Source: Pontivivens insulae
GTDB taxonomy: Bacteria > Pseudomonadota > Alphaproteobacteria > Rhodobacterales > Rhodobacteraceae
Assembly (NCBI RefSeq): GCF_900302495.1
Contig: NZ_OMKW01000003.1
Coordinates: 558,001 to 622,000, forward strand
Direction: 5' to 3'
Length of the DNA: 64,000 nt
Of this stretch, positions 32,954 to 42,468 are shown in pieces. Each line of letters begins with the position of its first letter. The first letter of the stretch is position 1. A program made the translations under genes and the position numbers. The notes beneath the pieces are model-generated. The model saw only the letters and a program-made list of their open reading frames with translations, ran no database searches and was not told the DNA's origin.

Positions 32954-34732
32954 TTGCTGGCTCAGCTCTCCCTCGATTTGCCCATGGATATCGTCGGCCT
33001 TGTCATCGTCGCGGCGATGTTCGCGACCTTCATTACCGAGCGCTATCCCGTTGAAGTGGTGGCCATGGCAGCAGCAACCGCGATGTTGATCCTGGGCGTT
33101 GTGGCTGAGGCGGCGGTGCTGGACGTGTTGTCCAACCCAGCGCCCTGGACCATTGCCGCAATGTTCGTTCTGACCGGCGCGTTGGTGCGCACAGGCGCGC
33201 TTTCAGCCCTGTCTGCCGGAATCACGGCCCGGGCTGGCAAGCGACCTGTCGCGGTGCTGGCTGGTCTGGCGGTGTTCACGCTGGCCGCGTCTGCCTTCAT
33301 GAACAACACGCCCGTGGTCGTGATGCTGATCCCCATTGTTGTCGGGCTTGCAAAGACAATGGGGGTGGCCGCGTCCCGTCTGCTGATCCCGTTGAGCTAC
33401 ACCGCTATACTTGGCGGCATCTGCACGCTGATCGGCACCTCCACAAACCTGCTGGTTGACGGTGTCGCGCGCGATCTAGGGCTGGAGCCGTTCACCCTGT
33501 TCGAAGTCACACCGCTGGGGCTGATCCTCGCCGTGGTGGGTCTGCTCTATTTGCGGGTGGTGGGCACGCGGCTATTGCCGGACAGGGAAAGCATGGCCGA
33601 CTTTCTGACCGACCGGAAAGCGCAGAAATTCTTTTGCGAAGTCGCGATCCCACAGGACTCTCGCCTGATCGACCAGAAGGTGACACAGATCGACTTGTTC
33701 CGCAGGCAGGGCATGCGGGTAATCGACGTGCTGCGCGGTGATGCATCGCTGCGTCGGGATCTGGGCGAGGTTGAGCTTCACGCCGGTGACCGCGTGGTGC
33801 TGCGCACGGCTGTAAACGAACTGCTGGGCCTGAAGGAGAGCCCTGATGTCGTCATGGTCGATGAGGCCGATGGCCGCCGCATGGTCACTGTGGAGGCGCT
33901 GATCTCACCAGGTTGCCGTCTGGTGGGTCGGACACTCGGCGGGCTGCGGCTGCGACGGCGGTATGGTGTCTATCCAATCGCGATCCACCGGCGGAACCAG
34001 AACCTCGGCCGGCAACTGGATGAGGTGGTTGTGCGTGTCGGGGACACGTTGCTGATCGAGGGTGACCCAGAGGATATCCAGCGGCTGGCCCGCGATGTGG
34101 ACCTTGTCAACATCGCGCAGCCAGTTGAGCGGGCCTATCGCCGGAAACATGCGCCATGGGTTATCGCGACGCTGGTTGGATTGGTCGTGCTCGCGGCCTT
34201 TCAGGTCGCCCCGATCCATATTCTGGGTGTGATCGCGGTGGCTTTCGTTCTGGTCACACGCTCTATCGACAGTGACGAGGCGATTGGCTTTGTCGATGGT
34301 CGGTTGCTGTTGCTGATCTTTTCCATGCTGGTCATCGGGGCGGGCCTGCAGGAATCGGGCTCTGTCGCGTTGATCGCCAACGCGCTGTCCCCTGCGCTGG
34401 CCAGCCTGCCGCCACCGTTGCTGGTCTGGGCGATCTATTTGCTGACCTCGGTGCTGACCGAGCTGGTCTCGAATAACGCCGTTGCCGTCGTCGTGACGCC
34501 CATTGCTGTGGGACTTGCCGCGGCGCTGGGTGTCGATCCGCGCCCATTGGTGGTGGCGGTCATGGTTGCTGCGTCGGCGAGCTTTGCGACCCCAATCGGA
34601 TATCAGACCAACACGCTGGTCTATGGTCCGGGCGGGTATCGATTCACGGATTTCATAAAGGTTGGAACACCGCTCAACCTGCTGCTGGGCGTCGTTTCGG
34701 CCTTTGTGATCCCGTTCATCTGGCCGCTTTGA
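32954..34732 (+). CDS. SLC13-family permease with TrkA-C (RCK_C) domains
   Basis: 592 residues from TTG 32954, chosen because AGGAG lies 6 bp upstream; an ATG at 32984 (MDIVGLVIVA) is possible. Membrane halves carry FMNNTPVVVMLIPIVVGLAK with LGGICTLIGTSTNLLVDGVA, and ELVSNNAVAVVVTPIAVGLA with FATPIGYQTNTLVYGPGGYR, the paired SNT-like motifs of DASS/SLC13 carriers. Two soluble TrkA-C domains lie between (about residues 205-385). Related to SdcS/YfbS-type transporters, likely sodium-coupled; anion unknown (sulfate, dicarboxylate). Confidence 0.9.
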   Translation: MLAQLSLDLPMDIVGLVIVAAMFATFITERYPVEVVAMAAATAMLILGVVAEAAVLDVLSNPAPWTIAAMFVLTGALVRTGALSALSAGITARAGKRPVAVLAGLAVFTLAASAFMNNTPVVVMLIPIVVGLAKTMGVAASRLLIPLSYTAILGGICTLIGTSTNLLVDGVARDLGLEPFTLFEVTPLGLILAVVGLLYLRVVGTRLLPDRESMADFLTDRKAQKFFCEVAIPQDSRLIDQKVTQIDLFRRQGMRVIDVLRGDASLRRDLGEVELHAGDRVVLRTAVNELLGLKESPDVVMVDEADGRRMVTVEALISPGCRLVGRTLGGLRLRRRYGVYPIAIHRRNQNLGRQLDEVVVRVGDTLLIEGDPEDIQRLARDVDLVNIAQPVERAYRRKHAPWVIATLVGLVVLAAFQVAPIHILGVIAVAFVLVTRSIDSDEAIGFVDGRLLLLIFSMLVIGAGLQESGSVALIANALSPALASLPPPLLVWAIYLLTSVLTELVSNNAVAVVVTPIAVGLAAALGVDPRPLVVAVMVAASASFATPIGYQTNTLVYGPGGYRFTDFIKVGTPLNLLLGVVSAFVIPFIWPL

Positions 34733-34752
34733 GCGGCCAGCGCCTTTGGCGC
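34721..34752 (+). terminator. Two adjoining hairpins at the permease stop
   Basis: TGGCCGCT-TTG-AGCGGCCA (34721-34739, enclosing the TGA stop) followed at once by GCGCC-TTT-GGCGC (34740-34752). Both stems are perfect but only a weak T-rich stretch follows, so termination is likely but not certain. Confidence 0.5.
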
Positions 34753-34855
34753 GGATATTTGAGCCAAGAAGAAGAGCCCGCGCATCGCTTGAACCCCGCC
34801 CATGCGCGGCGTTATACACCTGCCAAACAATTCGACTGATCAACGGAGGCGCCCC

Positions 34856-35596
34856 ATGGCCGGCCACTCAAAATGGGCCAATATTCAGCACCGCAAGGGC
34901 CGGCAGGATGCCGCGCGCTCGAAGCTGTTTTCCAAGCTGTCCAAGGAAATCACCGTCGCCGCCAAGATGGGCGACCCGGACCCTGAGAAAAACCCGCGCC
35001 TGCGCCTTGCGGTGAAGGAAGCAAAGTCGAACTCCGTGCCCAAGGACGTGATCGAACGCGCGATCAAGAAGTCGCAGGGTGGTGATGCAGAGAACTACGA
35101 CGAAATCCGGTACGAAGGGTACGGACCTAACGGTGTCGCGGTGATCGTTGAGGCGATGACCGACAACAAGAACCGCACCGCCTCCAACGTGCGCTCCACC
35201 TTCTCCAAGAACGGCGGCAATTTGGGCGAGACCGGCTCTGTCGGGTTCATGTTCGACCGCAAGGGAGAGATCACCTACACCGCCGAGGCAGGTGATGCGG
35301 ATACCGTGATGATGGCCGCAATCGAGGCCGGGGCGGAGGATGTTGAGAGCACCGAGGAAGGCCACACGATCTATACCGAGGGCACGGATCTGAACGAGGT
35401 GTCCAACGCGCTCGAAGCCGAACTGGGCGAGAGTGAGAGCACAAAGCTGATCTGGAAGCCGCAGACGACTACGGAACTCGATCTGGAGGGCGCGCAAAAG
35501 CTGATGAAGCTGATTGAAGCGCTGGAAGATGACGACGACGTCCAGACCGTCACTGCCAACTTCGAGATCTCTGACGAGATCATGGAACAGCTCTGA
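34856..35596 (+). CDS. YebC/PmpR-family protein
   Basis: 246 residues from ATG 34856, preceded by GGAGG. N-terminal [20 protein letters not shown] and the downstream [35 protein letters not shown] and [19 protein letters not shown] are family hallmarks. YebC proteins act as DNA-binding regulators in some species and as translation factors that relieve ribosome stalling in others. C-terminal [20 protein letters not shown] completes the usual length. Confidence 0.95.
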   Translation: MAGHSKWANIQHRKGRQDAARSKLFSKLSKEITVAAKMGDPDPEKNPRLRLAVKEAKSNSVPKDVIERAIKKSQGGDAENYDEIRYEGYGPNGVAVIVEAMTDNKNRTASNVRSTFSKNGGNLGETGSVGFMFDRKGEITYTAEAGDADTVMMAAIEAGAEDVESTEEGHTIYTEGTDLNEVSNALEAELGESESTKLIWKPQTTTELDLEGAQKLMKLIEALEDDDDVQTVTANFEISDEIMEQL

Positions 35597-35652
35597 TTTT
35601 GAGAACGCGTTCAGCTGCGTTAGCATGGCGACCATCCTGACCGGAGGTCGCC

Positions 35653-36918
35653 ATGCGCGTTTTTGCAGTCCTGTTTTTGTTGATCGCAAGTTCGCTTGCC
35701 GCTGAGGAACGCGCGCTCTGCGCTGTTGAACCTCACGATCAGTTTTGTCCGCACTACCCCGCCGATCAGACGGCCTTTGTGCGCACGCATGACTACATGC
35801 TGATGAGCCCGACCGTGCAGGAACCGTTCGATCTGTTCGCATGGCAGGCGTTCTTGGCCCTCAACTGGCCAGAGGGCGGTGCCCGTCCCGGCGACGCGCC
35901 CGAGGCCGCCCGCGCCTGGGACAGCTTTCCGCGCCGCGCAGAGCTGTTTGGTGCGGACGCAGCGCGCGCCGCATGTGGTGCGCCAGAGGGGCGCTTGCTC
36001 ATTGACGGGACACGGCAGGCAGATGGGCACCAGCTGATCGACCGTGAGGGCAATTTTGTGGTCTACGACACCCGCGTGAACTGGGTCGTGGCGGATTATA
36101 TCCGAGCAAACGCACTCGATACGCTGGCCGGGCAAATGGCCTTTGCAGGCGATGTGTCCTTCCCGATGGGGGAGGTTGGCGGTCAGCATCCCTCGATCCT
36201 GTTGAAGCTCGCCTGGCGCATCGTGGCAGAGCCCGATGCAAGCGCACTGATGCGGGATGCGACCGTCTTCGTCCCGGCACGCGATACATTGAATGGCGAG
36301 GCGATGTGCCTCGATGTCGCCGTCGCCTTGTCAGGATTTCACATCGTGACGCGCACCTCCTCTGGCAATGGTGATGACTGGATCTGGACGACATTCGAGC
36401 ATGTGCGCAACGCCCCGACTGCTGCGAATGCGCGCTCGCCCAATTCGATCTATGCGCCCGAACTGTTCCCCGGCGGGTGCATGGCGCCAGAGCAGGCGGA
36501 GGGATTTGCCTTTTTCGATCCAGAGCGCAGTCCGGAGGCGAATGAACCGGCCCGCGCGGCCCTATGGGCGGCTGCAACGCCACTGGCCCGCGATCAATCC
36601 GGGGCACCGGTCACGCCCCCCCAAGTCGTGCGCTGTTGGGATCGCTTTGCGGGCACGCAAGTGGTGAACGCCCATTTTCAGGAGGCTTTGGCCGGCACGA
36701 TCTGGGCCAACTACATGCTGATCAACGCTCAGTGGCGTGGAACACTGCCCAGTCCACTCGCCGGACAGGGGGAGGTGCCGCGCTATTCCTCCAACATCAC
36801 GATGGAGACCTTCTTTCAGGACCAGTTGGATGCAAGCTGTCTGGGGTGCCATTCGACAGCCCTGACCGCCGATGGTCGGGACGCAAACTTCACCTTCATC
36901 CTGAGCCATGCCCAATGA
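35653..36918 (+). CDS. Secreted protein with a single cytochrome c-type CxxCH motif
   Basis: 421 residues with a signal peptide (MRVFAVLFLLIASSLAAEER). One CLGCH motif at residues 396-400 could bind heme c; a methionine ligand is not evident after it, since only 21 residues follow. The body is rich in aromatic motifs (FDLFAWQAFLALNWP, RIVAEPDASALMRDATVF, GFHIVTRTSSGNGDDWIWTT, NITMETFFQDQLDASC). I know similar secreted cytochrome-like proteins only as uncharacterised. It overlaps the next gene by ATGA. Dependence on the Ccm system, part of which lies at 28.4 kb, is expected. Confidence 0.75.
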   Translation: MRVFAVLFLLIASSLAAEERALCAVEPHDQFCPHYPADQTAFVRTHDYMLMSPTVQEPFDLFAWQAFLALNWPEGGARPGDAPEAARAWDSFPRRAELFGADAARAACGAPEGRLLIDGTRQADGHQLIDREGNFVVYDTRVNWVVADYIRANALDTLAGQMAFAGDVSFPMGEVGGQHPSILLKLAWRIVAEPDASALMRDATVFVPARDTLNGEAMCLDVAVALSGFHIVTRTSSGNGDDWIWTTFEHVRNAPTAANARSPNSIYAPELFPGGCMAPEQAEGFAFFDPERSPEANEPARAALWAAATPLARDQSGAPVTPPQVVRCWDRFAGTQVVNAHFQEALAGTIWANYMLINAQWRGTLPSPLAGQGEVPRYSSNITMETFFQDQLDASCLGCHSTALTADGRDANFTFILSHAQ

Positions 36919-37433
36919 AATACCTTCCTATCCTTTTGCTCGCCGCGGGGGCGGCACATGCGCAAGACTGCTCCCTGAGCTTTGAGATGGAGGCTGGCAA
37001 CGCCATCGGCACGATCCTTCCGGGCACGCCGCTGCAGGGCGAGGCGACCTACACCATCACCGGCGTCTGGCAGGAGCGTGACACGACGACCTCCTACTAC
37101 TCGGAAGGCAGCATGACGGTGACGGCACCCGATGGCTCCTCTGTCACGGCGGATGTCACAACAGTGCATGTGATCCGCACGCCTTGGACGGCGGACTATG
37201 TGTCTTTCGATGCGACCGATGCAGCGGGCGATCTGGGTGGGGAGAGCCGTTATGTTGATCCGATGTTGCTGACCCTATTTGGGCGTCCGGGCGTGCTGAA
37301 GGATTTCGGTATGCCAAGCGGGGAAGATTGGGAAGCCCTCGACGTGCGGCGCACGTTTCAGGTGCACACACCGACCACGATGGAAGTGTTCATCGGGCCC
37401 GTCACGGCGTTCGAGGGTACATGCTTAGAGTAA
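36915..37433 (+). CDS. Small exported protein, partner of the CxxCH protein
   Basis: 172 residues from ATG 36915 overlapping the stop of the CxxCH gene. Signal peptide MKYLPILLLAAGAAHAQDCS. The mature part is probably all beta: GEATYTITGVWQERDTTTSY, GSMTVTAPDGSSVTADVTTV, TFQVHTPTTMEVFIGPVTAF, with two cysteines (near residue 18 and three from the end) that could join the ends. No family recognised; coupling implies work with the upstream protein. Confidence 0.68.
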   Translation: MKYLPILLLAAGAAHAQDCSLSFEMEAGNAIGTILPGTPLQGEATYTITGVWQERDTTTSYYSEGSMTVTAPDGSSVTADVTTVHVIRTPWTADYVSFDATDAAGDLGGESRYVDPMLLTLFGRPGVLKDFGMPSGEDWEALDVRRTFQVHTPTTMEVFIGPVTAFEGTCLE

Positions 37434-37436
37434 CGG

Positions 37437-38771
37437 CTAAACGCCGCGCTTTGTCAGCACCCTGAACCGCAGGCTCATCAGCGTGACCGAAACGATGCTG
37501 GCCACGAGGATCCCCTGATAGATGCCGGCAACCCCATGCTCCCACCGGATGGCGAACAGATAGCCCGCAGGCACCATGACAACCCAATAGCTGACAAGGT
37601 GAAGGGCCGTCGGCACCCATGTATCACCCCGTCCCCGGCAGGCATGAGACATGATCGTCTGGTTTCCATCACAGAGCAGCGCCAAGGTCATCCAGATCAT
37701 CACTGGAGCAGCAGCGGCCAATACGGCGGGATCGGTGGTGAACAGCCGCAATGCAGGCAACGGCAGCAACAGGAAGGCGACCATTGCGACGAGCAGCATC
37801 GCCGTACACATCCCCAGACCCGTCCAACCCGCCAGCGCCATGCCCCGCGCGTCGCCCCGGCCCCAGGCATTGCCAACGCGCACCTGAACCGCACTCGCAA
37901 TGCCGAACGCGGCCATAAATACGGTTGCGAGCAACTGGAACAGCACCGCATGGGTGGCCAGCGCCAATGTGCCCAGCCAGCCGACAAACAGGGTCATCAT
38001 CACGAAGGCCCCCGCCTCGAACGTGAAGCTCAGCCCGCCCCCAAACCCGATGCGGTACTGCTCAATCGCGGGTGGCGCATCGTTCCGCTCCCCCACGCCA
38101 TACCGGTTGCGCTGAGGGAAGATGCGGTGGATGTAGAGCCACAACCCCGCCGCCAGAAGCAGGCTGTTGAGCACGGTTGCCAGAGCGGCCCCGACGGCCC
38201 CCATGTCGAAAACAAAGACAAACAGGATGTTGAAGGCCAGGTTCGAGATGTTGGCCAAGGCCACGGCCCACATGCCCACTTTGGGATGATGAAGAGCCTC
38301 CAACCAGCTTGCACAGCAAAAGAAGACGGCGAAGAATGGCAGGGCAAAGGCGACCATCCGAGTCACCGCCGCAGCCGAGGCCGCCTGCCCCGGCTCTTGT
38401 TGCAGCAACAGAAAACCGCTTTCGGCAAATTGCAGCAACAGCCCCATTCCGACCCCGACGAGTAGGCCGTAGAGGATGCCACGCCGCAGGATCGTCCCTG
38501 CCGCACCATCACGGGCGGCACCGGTCTCGCGGGCGGTCAGAACGCCGACGCCCAACAAGAGACCCGCCATTGCCGCCATCAGGCTGTCATAGATGGCGAG
38601 GCCAAGGGCATAATCGGCCAGCTCCTGCGCACCGGCGCGCCCCAGAACGATCACGTCAGCCGTTGCAAATCCGACAAGACCCAAGCGCGACAGCATCACC
38701 GGCCAGGCCAGTGTCAATGTGCGGCGGATGTGATCCGCAATGGTGTGATTGGGAAGGGTCGCATCAGTCAT
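37437..38771 (-). CDS. MATE-family multidrug efflux transporter
   Basis: 444 residues, twelve membrane helices. NorM-like features: LTLAWPVMLSRLGLVGFATA with the DVIVLGRAGAQELADYALG helix 2 region, and the second-half equivalent AFGIASAVQVRVGNAWGRGD. C-terminal TWVPTALHLVSYWVVMVPAG is typical. Exports cationic compounds in exchange for sodium or protons. Convergent with the upstream exported-protein gene, whose stop is only 4 bp away. Confidence 0.92.
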   Translation of the reverse strand: MTDATLPNHTIADHIRRTLTLAWPVMLSRLGLVGFATADVIVLGRAGAQELADYALGLAIYDSLMAAMAGLLLGVGVLTARETGAARDGAAGTILRRGILYGLLVGVGMGLLLQFAESGFLLLQQEPGQAASAAAVTRMVAFALPFFAVFFCCASWLEALHHPKVGMWAVALANISNLAFNILFVFVFDMGAVGAALATVLNSLLLAAGLWLYIHRIFPQRNRYGVGERNDAPPAIEQYRIGFGGGLSFTFEAGAFVMMTLFVGWLGTLALATHAVLFQLLATVFMAAFGIASAVQVRVGNAWGRGDARGMALAGWTGLGMCTAMLLVAMVAFLLLPLPALRLFTTDPAVLAAAAPVMIWMTLALLCDGNQTIMSHACRGRGDTWVPTALHLVSYWVVMVPAGYLFAIRWEHGVAGIYQGILVASIVSVTLMSLRFRVLTKRGV

Positions 38772-38877
38772 GCCCCGCCCTTACACCCGCGCAGCCCGCC
38801 GGGCCAAGCAGCATTTGCGCGTATGTTGTAGGGTGACAGACATTGCGCCCGCACCCGACGCGGCGTAGGAGCAGGCC

Positions 38878-39702
38878 ATGACCCAGAACACTCCGCCCGG
38901 CGAGCGCATCGCCAAACGCATTGCCCGTGCCGGCCGCGCCTCGCGCCGGGAAGCCGAACGTTTGATCGGTGACGGACGTGTGCGCGTGAATGGCAAGGTG
39001 ATCGACAGCCCTGCACTCAACGTGACAGAGCGGGACCGGATCGAGGTCGATGGTCAACTGCTGGCAGAAGCCGACGTCGCCCGTATCTGGCGCTATCACA
39101 AGCCTGCGGGCCTTGTGACCTCCGCCCGGGACGAGAAGGGCCGCGCCACCGTCTTTGACCGCCTGCCGCCTGAGATGCCGCGTGTGATGAGCATCGGACG
39201 CCTGGATCTCAACTCCGAAGGGTTGCTGTTGCTCACCAATGACGGGGAGCTGAAGCGCAAGCTGGAACTGCCCTCGACCGGATGGGTGCGCAAATATCGC
39301 GTGCGCGCCAAGGGCACACCGACGGAACCGACGATAGCGCCGCTGCTAAGGGGCATCACGATTGAGGGCGAGCGGTTTCGCCCGATGTCCGTCACGCTCG
39401 ACCGCCAGCAGGGCGCGAATGCGTGGCTGACTGTGGGCCTGCGTGAAGGAAAGAACCGAGAGATTCGTCGTGCCTTTGCCGAGGTGGGCCTGGACGTGAA
39501 CCGCCTGATCCGTATCAGCTACGGCCCGTTCCAGCTGGGCGACCTGCCCACGGGCGGTGTGGATGAGATCAAGGCGAAGGTGCTGCGCGATCAGCTGGGC
39601 CTGCGATCCGAAGGCGAAGCGGTAAAGAAGAGCACGAAGCCCGCGCGACGCCCCGTCTCCCGCTCGGCCGATCCGTCCAAGAGTTTTCGTAAGAAGCGAT
39701 AA
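38878..39702 (+). CDS. rluB: 23S rRNA pseudouridine synthase RluB
   Basis: 274 residues. N-terminal S4 RNA-binding domain (RIAKRIARAGRASRREAERL, IGDGRVRVNGKVIDSPALNV), then the RsuA-family catalytic domain with the active-site aspartate in SIGRLDLNSEGLLLLTNDGE and ITIEGERFRPMSVTL and GLREGKNREIRRAFAEVGLD. Closest to RluB (Psi2605), although RluE/RluF-type cannot be excluded. Basic C-terminal tail (KKSTKPARRPVSRSADPSKS). Confidence 0.9.
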   Translation: MTQNTPPGERIAKRIARAGRASRREAERLIGDGRVRVNGKVIDSPALNVTERDRIEVDGQLLAEADVARIWRYHKPAGLVTSARDEKGRATVFDRLPPEMPRVMSIGRLDLNSEGLLLLTNDGELKRKLELPSTGWVRKYRVRAKGTPTEPTIAPLLRGITIEGERFRPMSVTLDRQQGANAWLTVGLREGKNREIRRAFAEVGLDVNRLIRISYGPFQLGDLPTGGVDEIKAKVLRDQLGLRSEGEAVKKSTKPARRPVSRSADPSKSFRKKR

Positions 39703-39781
39703 TGCGCATCTGACCCTGCGTGCCCCTTGAGCATGGGGGCGCGCCATGCGGTAATCCCCTCAACACTCAGGGGAGCCGATC

Positions 39782-40768
39782 ATGGATCAGATGAATTGCG
39801 TCGAAATCACCAAGGCGGGCGGGCCGGAGGTTCTGGTGCCCACGCGCCGTGACGTACCGACACCGGGTGCGGGCGAAATTCTGATCCGTATCAAGGCTGC
39901 TGGCGTGAACCGCCCTGACGCGCTGCAACGGGCGGGCCTTTACGATCCGCCCGCAGATGCCTCCGACCTGCCGGGGCTGGAGGCTGCGGGAGAGGTTGCC
40001 GCAATCGGCCCCAACGTTTCGCGCTGGTCAGTAGGTGATGCGGTGACGGCGCTGCTGCCCGGAGGGGGCTATGCGGAATATGCGCTCACCCGCGCCGAAC
40101 ATGCCCTGCCCGTGCCAGATGGTTTGAATTGGGAACAGGCGGCCGCTCTCTGCGAGACGTTCTTCACGGTGTGGGTGAATGTCTTTGAACGTGCCGCGCT
40201 TCAGGCCGGGGAGAGTCTTTTGGTGCATGGCGGTTCGTCGGGCATTGGTACAACGGCGATCCAGCTTGCCGCGGCACGTGGTGCGCGGGTGTTCACCACC
40301 GCTGGCAGTGCAGACAAATGCGCCGCTTGCGAGGCCCTAGGGGCAGAGAAGGCCATCAATTATCGCGAGGCCGATTTCGTTGAGGAGGTCCGGGCCGCCA
40401 CGGGCAAACGTGGCGTGGACGTGATCCTCGACATGGTGGGTGGCGACTACATCCCCCGAAACATCCGTGCCCTCGCCCCCGATGGGCGGCTCTCGATGAT
40501 CGCGTTTCTGGGCGGCATGAAGGCAGAGGTTAACTTCGCGCAGGTCATGGCCAAGCGCCTGACCGTCACCGGCTCAACGCTGCGCCCGCGCTCTGACGCC
40601 TTCAAAGCCAGTGTGGCCGCAACGCTGGAGCGCGAAGTGTGGCCGCTGATCTCTGCCGGGCGGATCGGTCCGGTGATGGATTCGAGCTTCCCCCTGGCCG
40701 AAGCGGCGGAAGCGCATCGGCGCATGGAAGCGTCTGGTCATATCGGAAAGATCGTGTTGGTTCCTTAG
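39782..40768 (+). CDS. NAD(P)H:quinone oxidoreductase (zinc-free MDR family)
   Basis: 328 residues, ATG 39782. GroES-like N-terminal domain (GAGEILIRIKAAGVNRPDAL) lacking zinc ligands, then a Rossmann domain LLVHGGSSGIGTTAIQLAAA and VFTTAGSADKCAACEALGAE. This is the quinone oxidoreductase/PIG3-like branch of medium-chain dehydrogenases. Likely cytosolic NADPH-dependent reduction of quinones or enals. Followed by two hairpins before the convergent RNase gene. Confidence 0.92.
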   Translation: MDQMNCVEITKAGGPEVLVPTRRDVPTPGAGEILIRIKAAGVNRPDALQRAGLYDPPADASDLPGLEAAGEVAAIGPNVSRWSVGDAVTALLPGGGYAEYALTRAEHALPVPDGLNWEQAAALCETFFTVWVNVFERAALQAGESLLVHGGSSGIGTTAIQLAAARGARVFTTAGSADKCAACEALGAEKAINYREADFVEEVRAATGKRGVDVILDMVGGDYIPRNIRALAPDGRLSMIAFLGGMKAEVNFAQVMAKRLTVTGSTLRPRSDAFKASVAATLEREVWPLISAGRIGPVMDSSFPLAEAAEAHRRMEASGHIGKIVLVP

Positions 40769-40815
40769 AGGCTCCACTACCGCATTCGCTTCACGAATAA
40801 CCCAGCATCCATCAA

Positions 40816-40856
40816 GGCACCCGCGCAACGGGTGCCGGTCCGCCCCTATGGGGCGG
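40816..40856. terminator. Tandem hairpins between convergent genes
   Basis: GGCACCCG-CGCAA-CGGGTGCC (40816-40836) and CCGCCCC-TAT-GGGGCGG (40840-40856), both perfect stems, lying between the stop of the quinone oxidoreductase (40768) and the stop of RNase T2 (40910). Weak T content around them; probably a shared bidirectional terminator. Confidence 0.5.
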
Positions 40857-40909
40857 CGCTTATGCATAAATGTTCAGGTCAGAGGTGGATAACGACTGTT
40901 GGAGACAGC

Positions 40910-41527
40910 TTACCGCATCGGCGGAAATGATGCGGTCGCGCTGCAATCGCGACGCACATCCTGCCCGCACAGCCGTGGTTCAAGGTCACGGGTCAGGCAG
41001 ATGCGCACTTCCTGAATGCGGCGGTCGCGGCATGTCACGGTCACGCCATCCGCCTCCAAACCCGGGTTCACCTCCAGAAATGCGGCTTCGATCACCGCCG
41101 GATCGAGGCGCAAGGTCTCCTCCACCTGCCGCAGGATCGAAGGGCGTTCCACCCGCGCATAAGCTTCGCGCGCCAAGGCAAAATAGTCTTGGGAAGACAG
41201 TCCTGAGCAGCGCCCATGCTTTTGCCATTGGTGCCAAGCAGAGCCGCCGGAGCCCATCAGATCCGCCATATCGCTGGTCTCACGACGGGAGGGATCACGC
41301 TCCACCGTGCGGCACCAATCGGGCCACCCGCTTTCATATTGCGGCCAGAGCCCATGCAGTATGAACCCGACAGACCGCTCGCATTGCTCGGCCCCACGGG
41401 CGTCGCCTTCCAGCGCGCACCACGAGGGCGACCAGCTAAGCGCCATGACGTAGTAGTCGAACTCTCCCGCAACATCCTGCGCCTTGGCAGGCAGAACCAT
41501 CATCAGAAAAGCCAATATCACCCGCAT
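40910..41527 (-). CDS. Ribonuclease T2 family protein
   Basis: 205 residues with a signal peptide (MRVILAFLMMVLPAKAQ). Both conserved active-site blocks are present: CAS1 in GFILHGLWPQYESGWPDWC with catalytic His, and CAS2 in SAWHQWQKHGRCSGLS with the WxKHG signature. Six or more cysteines suit periplasmic disulfides. It probably degrades RNA non-specifically in the periplasm for nutrient salvage, like RNase I. Diverges from the trcR gene. Confidence 0.92.
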   Translation of the reverse strand: MRVILAFLMMVLPAKAQDVAGEFDYYVMALSWSPSWCALEGDARGAEQCERSVGFILHGLWPQYESGWPDWCRTVERDPSRRETSDMADLMGSGGSAWHQWQKHGRCSGLSSQDYFALAREAYARVERPSILRQVEETLRLDPAVIEAAFLEVNPGLEADGVTVTCRDRRIQEVRICLTRDLEPRLCGQDVRRDCSATASFPPMR

Positions 41528-41660
41528 TGCGAAACCTCTTTATCCCCACCGGATTTGCGCCTATATACCTCGCAATCCCCCTTACGGAAACGGCAAGCGG
41601 CCCCGGCCAACCGATTTCTCGGCACGGGGAAAGTTTGTACTCAGGTTCCCGGAGGATCTC

Positions 41661-42407
41661 ATGGCCCTGCCCCTTATGCCGAAAGCCACGGCGGTCTGGC
41701 TCGTCGACAATACGACCCTCAGCTTCAAGCAAATCTCCGACTTCACCGGGCTGCATGAGCTGGAAGTGAACGGTATCGCAGATGGTGAGGTGGCCGTTGG
41801 CGTCAAAGGGTTCGACCCGATTGCCAACAACCAACTGACCAGCGAAGAAATCAAGCGCGCCGAGGACAATCCGAAGGCCAAGCTTCAGCTCAAGCACAAC
41901 CCCGCCGCGGAAGGTGAGCAAAAGCGGAAGGGCCCGCGCTACACGCCGCTGTCCAAGCGTCAGGATCGTCCCGCGGCCATCGCGTGGCTGGTCAAGTTCC
42001 ACCCCGAACTGAGCGACGGCCAGATCTCGAAACTTGTCGGCACGACGAAGCCCACGATCCAGTCGATCCGCGAACGGACCCATTGGAATATCTCGAACAT
42101 TTCCCCGGTTGATCCGGTCGCCCTGGGCATGTGCCGTCAGACCGAATTGGACGCTGCCGTGGCGAAGGCCGTGGCCAAGAAAGCCAAGGATGGTGCTGCG
42201 CTGACTGAGGAAGAGAAGCTGCGCCTGATGTCGACGGAAGAAAGCCTTGCCGCAGAACCGAAGATGCCCACCGCCATGGAAGGGCTGGAGAACTTCACCT
42301 TCTCCGAAACCGCTGCCGACAAACCAGAGGCAGAGGAAGCCGTGCCGGATGCGGAGAGTTTCTTCAACCTGCCTGCATCGGACGACAAGGACGAAGACGA
42401 CGACTGA
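41661..42407 (+). CDS. trcR: DUF1013 protein, TrcR-type transcriptional regulator
   Basis: 248 residues from ATG 41661, preceded by GGAGGA. The alphaproteobacterial DUF1013 core is clear: MPKATAVWLVDNTTLSFKQI, FTGLHELEVNGIADGEVAVG, and an HTH-like LSDGQISKLVGTTKPTIQSI. The C-terminal part is acidic and ends DDKDEDDD. I recall this family as TrcR, a small group of conserved alphaproteobacterial regulators; the symbol is given on that basis. It has a good terminator directly after it. Confidence 0.82.
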   Translation: MALPLMPKATAVWLVDNTTLSFKQISDFTGLHELEVNGIADGEVAVGVKGFDPIANNQLTSEEIKRAEDNPKAKLQLKHNPAAEGEQKRKGPRYTPLSKRQDRPAAIAWLVKFHPELSDGQISKLVGTTKPTIQSIRERTHWNISNISPVDPVALGMCRQTELDAAVAKAVAKKAKDGAALTEEEKLRLMSTEESLAAEPKMPTAMEGLENFTFSETAADKPEAEEAVPDAESFFNLPASDDKDEDDD

Positions 42408-42435
42408 TCGCAGCGGTGTTGAGATTGAATTTGCG

Positions 42436-42468
42436 AAAGGCGCTCCGCAACCGGGGCGCCTTTTTCTT
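42436..42468 (+). terminator. Intrinsic terminator of trcR
   Basis: AAAGGCGC (42436-42443) and GCGCCTTT (42456-42463) form a perfect 8-bp stem with a 12-nt loop, followed by TTCTTT. It lies 29 bp after the trcR stop and directly before the stop of the convergent SDR gene. Confidence 0.75.
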
